Shown one piece after another: positions 58,693 through 64,000 of a stretch of DNA of 64,000 nucleotides. Each line of letters opens with the position of its first letter. Within the stretch, counting starts at the first letter, position 1. The stretch is from NCBI RefSeq assembly GCF_025665335.1, contig NZ_CP106869.1, forward strand, positions 1,824,501-1,888,500. The letters are read 5' to 3'. Under the pieces are notes generated by a model, which saw only the letters and a program-made list of their open reading frames with translations, was not told the DNA's origin and searched no databases. The position numbers and the translations under genes were made by a program. The stretch comes from Xanthomonas sp. AM6. GTDB lineage: Bacteria; Pseudomonadota; Gammaproteobacteria; Xanthomonadales; Xanthomonadaceae.

Positions 58693-61037
58693 GCAAGAAA
58701 ACCATCCAGCCCTACACGCAGCCCGCCGGCGGCTGGGGCGCGCTGCGCGCCGTCGCCAGGCACCTGATGCAGCAGGACGTGGCGGTGCAGGGGTCCAAGA
58801 CCCTGCTGCACGTCAACCAGCCCGACGGCTTCGACTGCCCCGGCTGCGCCTGGCCCGACCGCGACCACACCTCGACCTTCGAGTTCTGCGAGAACGGGGC
58901 CAAGGCGGTGGCCGCCGAATCCACCGCGCGCCGCGCCACGCCGGAGCTGTTCGCGCAGTACAGCGTCGCGCAGCTGGCCAAGTACAGCGACTACTGGCTG
59001 GAAGGGCAGGGCCGGCTGACCCATCCGCTGCGCTACGACGCGGCCAGCGACCACTACGTGCCGGTGAGCTGGGACGACGCGTTCGCGCTGATCGCCGGCC
59101 ATCTCAACGGCCTGGCCTCGCCGGACGAGGCGATCTTCTACACCTCCGGGCGCACCAGCAACGAAGCGGCGTTCCTGTACCAGCTGTTCGTGCGCGAGTT
59201 CGGCACCAACAACTTCCCCGACTGTTCGAACATGTGCCACGAGCCGTCCGGCACCGCGCTCAAGGCGCAGATCGGCGTGGGCAAGGGCACCGTGTCGCTG
59301 AACGACTTCGAGCTGGCCGATGCGATCTTCATCTTCGGCCAGAACCCGGGCACCAACCATCCGCGCATGCTCGGCGAGCTGCGCCAGGCGGCCAAGCGCG
59401 GCGCGGCGATCGTCTCGTTCAATCCGCTGCGCGAGCGCGGCCTGGAGAAGTTCGCCGACCCGCAGGACAAGCTGCAGATGCTGCACAACGGCTCCACGCG
59501 GATCTCCTCGGACTATTTCCAGCTGAAGATCGGCGGCGACCTGGCCGCGGTCAAGGGCATCATCAAGCACGTGCTGGAGCGCGACGCCGAAGCCGCGCGC
59601 GAGGCGCGGCCGAGGCTGCTGGACCTGGACTTCATCACCCAGCACACCGCCAACTTCGACGCCTTCGCCGCCGACGTGATCGCCGAGCCGTGGGCGGTCA
59701 TCGTCGAGGAATCCGGACTGAGCGAGGCCGAGCTGCGCCACGCCGGCGAGATCTACCTGAAATCGGAGCGGCTGATCGCCTGCTGGGGCATGGGTATCAC
59801 CCAGCACAAGCACTCGGTGGCGACGATCCACATGATCGCCAACCTGCTGCTGCTGCGCGGCCACCTCGGCCGCCCCGGCGCCGGCGCCTGCCCGGTGCGC
59901 GGCCACAGCAACGTGCAGGGCGACCGCACGATGATGATCTACGAAAAACCGCCGGTGGCGTTCCTGGACCGGCTGCAGGCGGTGTTCGGTTTCGATCCGC
60001 CGCGCGCGCCCGGCTACGACACGGTCGGCGCGATCGAGGCGATGCTCGACGGGCGCGCCAGGACCTTCTTCGGCATGGGCGGCAACTTCGCCACCGCCAC
60101 CCCCGACACCGAGGCCACGCACCGCGCGCTGCGCCGCTGCGACCTCACCGTGCACGTGACCACCAAGCTCAACCGCAGCCATCTGGTGCACGGCCGCGAC
60201 GCGCTGATCCTGCCGTGCCTGGGCCGCACCGAGATCGACATCCAGGAGGCCGGGCCGCAGGGCGTTACCGTCGAGGATTCGATGAGCATGGTGCACCTGT
60301 CGGCCGGCATCAATCCGCCGGCCTCGCCGGAACTGCTGTCGGAGCCGGCGATCGTCGCGCGCCTGGCCGAGGCCACCCTCGGCACGCGCAGCGCGATCCG
60401 CTGGCGCTGGCTGGTCGCCGACTACGACCGCATCCGCGACCTGATCGCGCAGGTGTTCGTGGACTTCGCCGATTTCAACGCGCGGGTGCGCGTGCCCGGC
60501 GGCTTCCGCCTGTCCAACACCGCGCGCGACCGCGTGTGGGAGACGCCGGAAGGCCGCGCGGTGTTCAAGGCGCACCCGGTGCCGACCGACAACCCGATCC
60601 ATCGCGCACGCCTCCAGCGTCCCGAGCAACTGGTGTTCACCCTGGCCACCACGCGCTCGCACGACCAGTACAACACCACCATCTACGGCCTGGACGACCG
60701 CTACCGCGGCGTGTTCGGCGAGCGCCGGGTGCTGTTCATCAACGCCGCCGACATCGCCGACCTGGGCCTGCAGGCCGGCGCCTGGGTGGACCTGGAAAGC
60801 CTCGGCGAGGACGGCGTGCAGCGCCAGGCCAAGCGCTTCCTGCTGGTGGAGTACAACATCCCGCGCGGCTGCCTGGCCGCCTACTACCCGGAGACCAACG
60901 GCCTGGTGCCGCTGTCCAGCTTCGCCGACGAGGCGCGCACGCCGACTTCCAAGTCGATCCCGGTGGTGGTGACCCCGCATCTGGCCGAGGCCGCCGACGC
61001 GGCGCCGCGCGACATCGGCGTGGCGCTTGTCCGCTGA
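58689..61037 (+). CDS. FdhF/YdeP-type molybdopterin oxidoreductase
   Basis: 782 residues, bis-MGD family, cytosolic. HVNQPDGFDCPGCAWPD carries the two-Cys form of the N-terminal region in YdeP-type enzymes (fewer Cys than classical [4Fe-4S] FDHs). NMCHEPSGTAL provides the likely Mo-ligand Cys position. Others: FGQNPGTNHPRML, GMGITQHKHSVATI, RGHSNVQGDRTM, and GMGGNFATATPDT. No Sec codon (UGA) is needed. Directly coupled to fdhD, so a FdhD-matured, possibly formate-oxidising enzyme is likely; YdeP members have uncertain physiology. ATG 58689. Confidence 0.9.
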   Translation: MSKKTIQPYTQPAGGWGALRAVARHLMQQDVAVQGSKTLLHVNQPDGFDCPGCAWPDRDHTSTFEFCENGAKAVAAESTARRATPELFAQYSVAQLAKYSDYWLEGQGRLTHPLRYDAASDHYVPVSWDDAFALIAGHLNGLASPDEAIFYTSGRTSNEAAFLYQLFVREFGTNNFPDCSNMCHEPSGTALKAQIGVGKGTVSLNDFELADAIFIFGQNPGTNHPRMLGELRQAAKRGAAIVSFNPLRERGLEKFADPQDKLQMLHNGSTRISSDYFQLKIGGDLAAVKGIIKHVLERDAEAAREARPRLLDLDFITQHTANFDAFAADVIAEPWAVIVEESGLSEAELRHAGEIYLKSERLIACWGMGITQHKHSVATIHMIANLLLLRGHLGRPGAGACPVRGHSNVQGDRTMMIYEKPPVAFLDRLQAVFGFDPPRAPGYDTVGAIEAMLDGRARTFFGMGGNFATATPDTEATHRALRRCDLTVHVTTKLNRSHLVHGRDALILPCLGRTEIDIQEAGPQGVTVEDSMSMVHLSAGINPPASPELLSEPAIVARLAEATLGTRSAIRWRWLVADYDRIRDLIAQVFVDFADFNARVRVPGGFRLSNTARDRVWETPEGRAVFKAHPVPTDNPIHRARLQRPEQLVFTLATTRSHDQYNTTIYGLDDRYRGVFGERRVLFINAADIADLGLQAGAWVDLESLGEDGVQRQAKRFLLVEYNIPRGCLAAYYPETNGLVPLSSFADEARTPTSKSIPVVVTPHLAEAADAAPRDIGVALVR

Positions 61038-61275
61038 TCCGGCGCTGACCCGGGCGCTGTTCGAGGCGCTGGCGCCGGAACCGGAAGGCATCGCCCTGGC
61101 GCGGCTGTGCAAGCGCCTGGGCGTGCGCATGAGCGTGCTGCTGCGCACCCTGGCCTGGCTGGGCGAGGCCACCCTGGACGGGCGCCCCGGGCCGGGCTGG
61201 ATCCGCGTGGAGAGCCGCGGCGAGCGCGAGGTCGCGGTGCTGACCGCGGCCGGCCGCGCGCAATTGCCGCGCTGA
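61027..61275 (+). CDS. Small winged-helix-like protein behind the molybdoenzyme
   Basis: 82 residues starting with TTG at 61027, overlapping the molybdoenzyme end by 11 bases. RALFEALAPEPEGIALARLC is helix-rich; KRLGVRMSVLLRTLAWLGEA is a likely HTH, and WIRVESRGEREVAVLTAAGR a wing. No signal or membrane segment. Possible regulator or accessory of the fdh unit. The TTG start is unusual but is the only one that fits; family unknown. Confidence 0.6.
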   Translation: MSADPALTRALFEALAPEPEGIALARLCKRLGVRMSVLLRTLAWLGEATLDGRPGPGWIRVESRGEREVAVLTAAGRAQLPR

Positions 61276-61652
61276 GCCCGGCGCTGCGTGGGGCCTCTTC
61301 CGACCGGCGCGGCCGGGCCCGTCAGGCCCAACCGGCAGGGACGCTCCTGCGCGTGCGCGATCCATGCCCGGCACCGGCACCGCATCGGCCACGGTCGCGC
61401 CGAGCGCAGCGCGGGGTGCGGCGGGCGGGGTGATCGCTCAGGCGCCGCTCCTTGCCGCTCCGCGCGCAAGAGCGGGCGAGGTGCGCGGCGATCGGGGCAT
61501 GCGTCAGGCATGGCGGGATCACCCGCCTGCCCGTCGTATGCGCACTGTCGCATGCAGGCATCGCCGGCTGCGGCCGACCGCCATCGCGGGGCCGGGCGCC
61601 ACGCCCGCGATCGATCTGCCAGAATCGGGCGGTGTCCCGTCGATGCCGATCC
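61276..61652. other. 377-base spacer
   Basis: Between the small winged-helix gene and the MHS transporter. No credible gene. The last 35 bases (CTGCCAGAATCGGGCGG, near 61617) could be part of the transporter's promoter. Confidence 0.35.
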
Positions 61653-62933
61653 ATGACCGCTGCCGCGCTTCCCGCTTCGCCCCTCAATTCGCCGCGTCGC
61701 GTGCTGCTGGCCAGCCTGGTCGGCACCACCATCGAATTCTTCGACTTCTACATCTACGCCACCGCCGCGGTGCTGGTGTTCCCGACCCTGTTCTTTCCCG
61801 CCGGCGATGCCGACGCGGCCAGGCTGCAGTCGCTGGCGACCTTCGCCGTGGCCTTCGTCGCGCGGCCGCTGGGCTCGGCGCTGTTCGGCCATTTCGGCGA
61901 CCGCGTCGGGCGCAAGGCCACGCTGGTGGCGGCGCTGCTGACCATGGGCCTGTCCACGGTGCTGATCGGCTTGCTGCCCAGCTACGCCAGCATCGGCATG
62001 TGGGCGCCGGCGCTGCTGGTGCTGTGCCGCTTCGGCCAGGGCCTGGGGCTGGGCGGGGAATGGGGCGGGGCGGTGCTGCTGGCGACCGAGAACGCGCCGC
62101 CGGGCAAGCGCGCCTGGTACGGCATGTTCCCGCAGCTGGGCGCGCCGCTGGGCTTCCTGCTGTGCTCGGGCATCTTCCTGTTGCTCGGCGCGCTGCTGGA
62201 CGATGCGCAATTCATGCAGTGGGGCTGGCGCGTCCCGTTCGTGGCCAGTTCGCTGCTGGTGGTCACCGGGCTGTGGGTGCGCCTGCGCATCCACGAAACC
62301 CCCGACTTCCAGCGCGCGCTGGACCGCAACGAGCGCGTGCGCCTGCCGATGTGGACGGTGCTGTCGCGGCATACCGGGGCGATGCTGCTGGGCACGCTGG
62401 GGGTGTTCGCCACCTTCGTGCTGTTCTACCTGATGACCGTGTTCGCGCTGGGCTACGGCACCGCGGCGCTGGGCTATAGCCGCGAGCAGTTCCTGCTGCT
62501 GCAGATGGTCGGGATCCTGTTCTTCGCCGCCGGCATCCCGCTGTCGGCGCATTTCGGCGATCGCCGCGGCACGCGCCTGGCGATGATCGTGGCCAGCGTC
62601 GCCATCGTGCTGTTCGGGCTGGGCTTCGCGCCGCTGTTCCAGGCCGGGCAGCCCTGGCAGGTGCTGGCGTTCCTGTCGCTGGGGTTCTTCTTCATGGGCC
62701 TGACCTACGGCCCGTGCGGCACCTTGCTGGCCGAGCTGTACCCGGTGCCGGTGCGCTACACCGGCGCCTCGCTGTCGTTCAACCTGGCCGGCATCGTCGG
62801 CGCGGCGCCGGCGCCGTACGTGGCCAGCTGGCTGGCCCAGCACTACGGCCTGCAGTGGGTGGGCTACTACCTCAGCGCCGCGGCGCTGCTGACCCTGCTG
62901 GCGCTGTTGGCGATCCGCGCCGCGCGCCGCTGA
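61653..62933 (+). CDS. MHS-family MFS transporter
   Basis: 426 residues, 12 predicted membrane helices. Signatures of metabolite:H+ symporters: TTIEFFDFYIYATAAVLVFP at the start, GHFGDRVGRKATLV after helix 2, RFGQGLGLGGEWGGAVLLATE, GWRVPF and LAELYPVPVRYTGASLSFNL. Members take up organic acids or betaine-type solutes (for example KgtP, ProP, ShiA). The substrate is unknown; the neighbourhood (polyamine and organic-acid genes) suggests a carboxylate or osmolyte. ATG 61653. Confidence 0.9.
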   Translation: MTAAALPASPLNSPRRVLLASLVGTTIEFFDFYIYATAAVLVFPTLFFPAGDADAARLQSLATFAVAFVARPLGSALFGHFGDRVGRKATLVAALLTMGLSTVLIGLLPSYASIGMWAPALLVLCRFGQGLGLGGEWGGAVLLATENAPPGKRAWYGMFPQLGAPLGFLLCSGIFLLLGALLDDAQFMQWGWRVPFVASSLLVVTGLWVRLRIHETPDFQRALDRNERVRLPMWTVLSRHTGAMLLGTLGVFATFVLFYLMTVFALGYGTAALGYSREQFLLLQMVGILFFAAGIPLSAHFGDRRGTRLAMIVASVAIVLFGLGFAPLFQAGQPWQVLAFLSLGFFFMGLTYGPCGTLLAELYPVPVRYTGASLSFNLAGIVGAAPAPYVASWLAQHYGLQWVGYYLSAAALLTLLALLAIRAARR

Positions 62934-62951
62934 GGCGCCAGCGCGGCGTGC

Positions 62952-63998
62952 TCACCACAGCGCGTCGCGCAGCTTGTACCAAGACATCGCCGCCACCAGC
63001 AGCGGCGTGCGCAGCAGGCGCCCGCCGGGAAACGGCGCGTGCGGGATCCTGGCGAACAGGTCCAGGCGCTGCGCCTGCCCGGCGATGGCGGACGCGATGA
63101 CCTGGCCGGCCAGGCCGGTGGCGGCCACGCCGTGGCCGGAGAAGCCCTGCGCGAAATACACGTTCGGGGTCAGCCGGCCCCAGTGCGGGGCGCGGTTGCG
63201 GGTGATGTCGACGTAGCCGCCCCATACGTAGTCCAGCTCGACCGCGCGCAGCTGCGGGAACACCCGGCGCATGCGCCGGGTCATGACTCCGCGCAGGCCC
63301 GGCGGCGGCAGCGACGAATAGCTGGCGCGGCCGCCGAACAGCAGGCGGTGGTCGCGGCTGAGGCGGAAGTAGTCCAGCGCCCAGTTCACGTCGGCCACCG
63401 CCATGTCGTTGCCGATCAGCTCGCGCGCCAGCGCCGCGCCCAGCGGCGCGCTGGCGCCGATGTAGGTGCCGACCGGCATGATCCGCGACTCCAGCTCCGG
63501 CGCGATGCCGCGCAGCCAGGCGTTGCCGGCGAGGACCGCGAAATCGGCCTGGACCTCGCCGTGGGCGCCGCGCAGGACCGGCCGCGCGCCGCGCACCAGC
63601 GCGGTCACCGGCGACTGCTCGTAGATGCGCACGCCGGCGGCCAGCGCCGCGCGCGCCAGCCCGCGCGCGTATTCCAGCGGGTGCAGGTGGCCGCTGGCCG
63701 GATCGTACATCGCGCCCAGGTAGCGCTCGCTGCGCAGCTGTTCGCGCAGCTGCGCGCGGTCCCACCACTGCAGCGGATAGTCGTAGCGCTGCGCCATCTC
63801 GACGATGCCGGCCTGCAGCGCGCGCGCCTGGCGCGGCTTGATCGCCACGTGCGCATGGCCGTCGCGCCAGTCGCAGGCGATGGCGTGGCGCTGGATGCGC
63901 TCGCGCAGCAATCGCATGCCGTCGCGCGAGAAGTCGAACAGCAGCCGCGCCTCGGCGTGGCCGAGCAGCGCTTCCAGCGTGTGCTGCTCGCAGCCGTA
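62952..63998 (-). CDS. FAD-dependent amine oxidase, PuuB-like (gamma-glutamylputrescine oxidase type), C-terminal part
   Basis: The minus-strand gene is cut by the window edge; about 348 codons are visible. The visible part resembles E. coli PuuB over its length: RLLRERIQRHAIACDWRDGH, SGHLHPLEYARGLA, DFAVLAGNAWLRGI, ALDYFRLSRDHRLLFGG and FAQGFSGHGVAATGLAGQ (FAD-binding). Upstream of the first visible Met (63917), the frame continues as YGCEQHTLEALLGHAEARLL. The N-terminal FAD Gly motif is outside the window. It should oxidise a polyamine-type substrate and links to the PuuC- and PuuR-like genes at 50.6-52.8 kb. Confidence 0.85.
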   Translation of the reverse strand, partial: YGCEQHTLEALLGHAEARLLFDFSRDGMRLLRERIQRHAIACDWRDGHAHVAIKPRQARALQAGIVEMAQRYDYPLQWWDRAQLREQLRSERYLGAMYDPASGHLHPLEYARGLARAALAAGVRIYEQSPVTALVRGARPVLRGAHGEVQADFAVLAGNAWLRGIAPELESRIMPVGTYIGASAPLGAALARELIGNDMAVADVNWALDYFRLSRDHRLLFGGRASYSSLPPPGLRGVMTRRMRRVFPQLRAVELDYVWGGYVDITRNRAPHWGRLTPNVYFAQGFSGHGVAATGLAGQVIASAIAGQAQRLDLFARIPHAPFPGGRLLRTPLLVAAMSWYKLRDALW

Positions 63999-64000
63999 GC

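Overview
The window is GC-rich chromosomal DNA of a gammaproteobacterium of the family Xanthomonadaceae, most likely a Xanthomonas. The grounds are the overall gene content, a Pho cluster in the order oprO - second phosphate-binding protein - pstS - pstC - pstA - pstB - phoU, many GTAG/GTGG-headed REP palindromes (core GGAGCGGCTTCAGCCGC) of the kind known from Xanthomonas and Stenotrophomonas, and an RpfG-like HD-GYP regulator. I cannot name the species. There is no rRNA, CRISPR array, prophage or insertion sequence; most of the window reads as core chromosome, with intergenic repeats as the main variable element.

Layout. 0-2.5 kb: end of a GDSL-type hydrolase, an Xre regulator with a palindromic operator candidate, a small orphan ORF, and three identical tRNA-Leu(CAG) genes, each with its own promoter and hairpin terminator. 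2.5-12.4 kb: rnr, a GFA-family gene and rlmB (RNA processing), a large Reg_prop/Y_Y_Y/GGDEF sensor, a GNAT enzyme, a GvpU-like protein and RNase T. 12.4-20.7 kb: an RcnB-like protein and the minus-strand phosphate regulon with three separate Pho-box candidates. 20.9-27.2 kb: carbonic anhydrase with a SulP transporter, an 11-REP tandem array, nth, a crotonase and a divergent FKBP-like protein with a strong terminator. 27.2-36.4 kb: DUF1289-Nudix fusion, sulfurtransferase, DUF1684 lipoprotein, AmpD-like amidase, MOSC protein, small hydrolase, GNAT, ABC-F ATPase and rlmKL. 36.5-46.3 kb: HD-GYP response regulator next to a 1367-residue hybrid kinase, DUF445, ParB-like and several small proteins. 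46.3-52.8 kb: beta-alanine / polyamine catabolism around a PuuR-like regulator. 52.8-54.9 kb: DUF1203, a secreted protein and repeat-rich spacers. 54.9-61.3 kb: a molybdenum formate-dehydrogenase-type module. 61.6-64 kb: an MHS transporter and a PuuB-like oxidase cut by the window edge.

How the genes fit together. Omega-amino acid aminotransferase, alanine dehydrogenase and malonate-semialdehyde dehydrogenase lie in one direction and form a self-sustaining route from beta-alanine to acetyl-CoA, with pyruvate regenerated from alanine. The divergent regulator, the aldehyde dehydrogenase and the PuuB-like oxidase suggest that polyamines feed it. The ModE/LysR-like regulator, OFA transporter, FdhD and FdhF/YdeP-type oxidoreductase form an oxalate/formate-linked molybdoenzyme module. 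Phosphate uptake shows two binding proteins, one lipid-anchored and one soluble, plus an outer-membrane porin.

I found no convincing new multi-gene defence or mobile system. The most unusual observations are a catalytically stripped FKBP protein, a DUF1289-Nudix fusion, a GvpU-like protein without gas-vesicle genes, a higher-order tandem REP array, a MITE-like element between the two phosphate-binding protein genes, and a REP that supplies the stop codon of an amidase.
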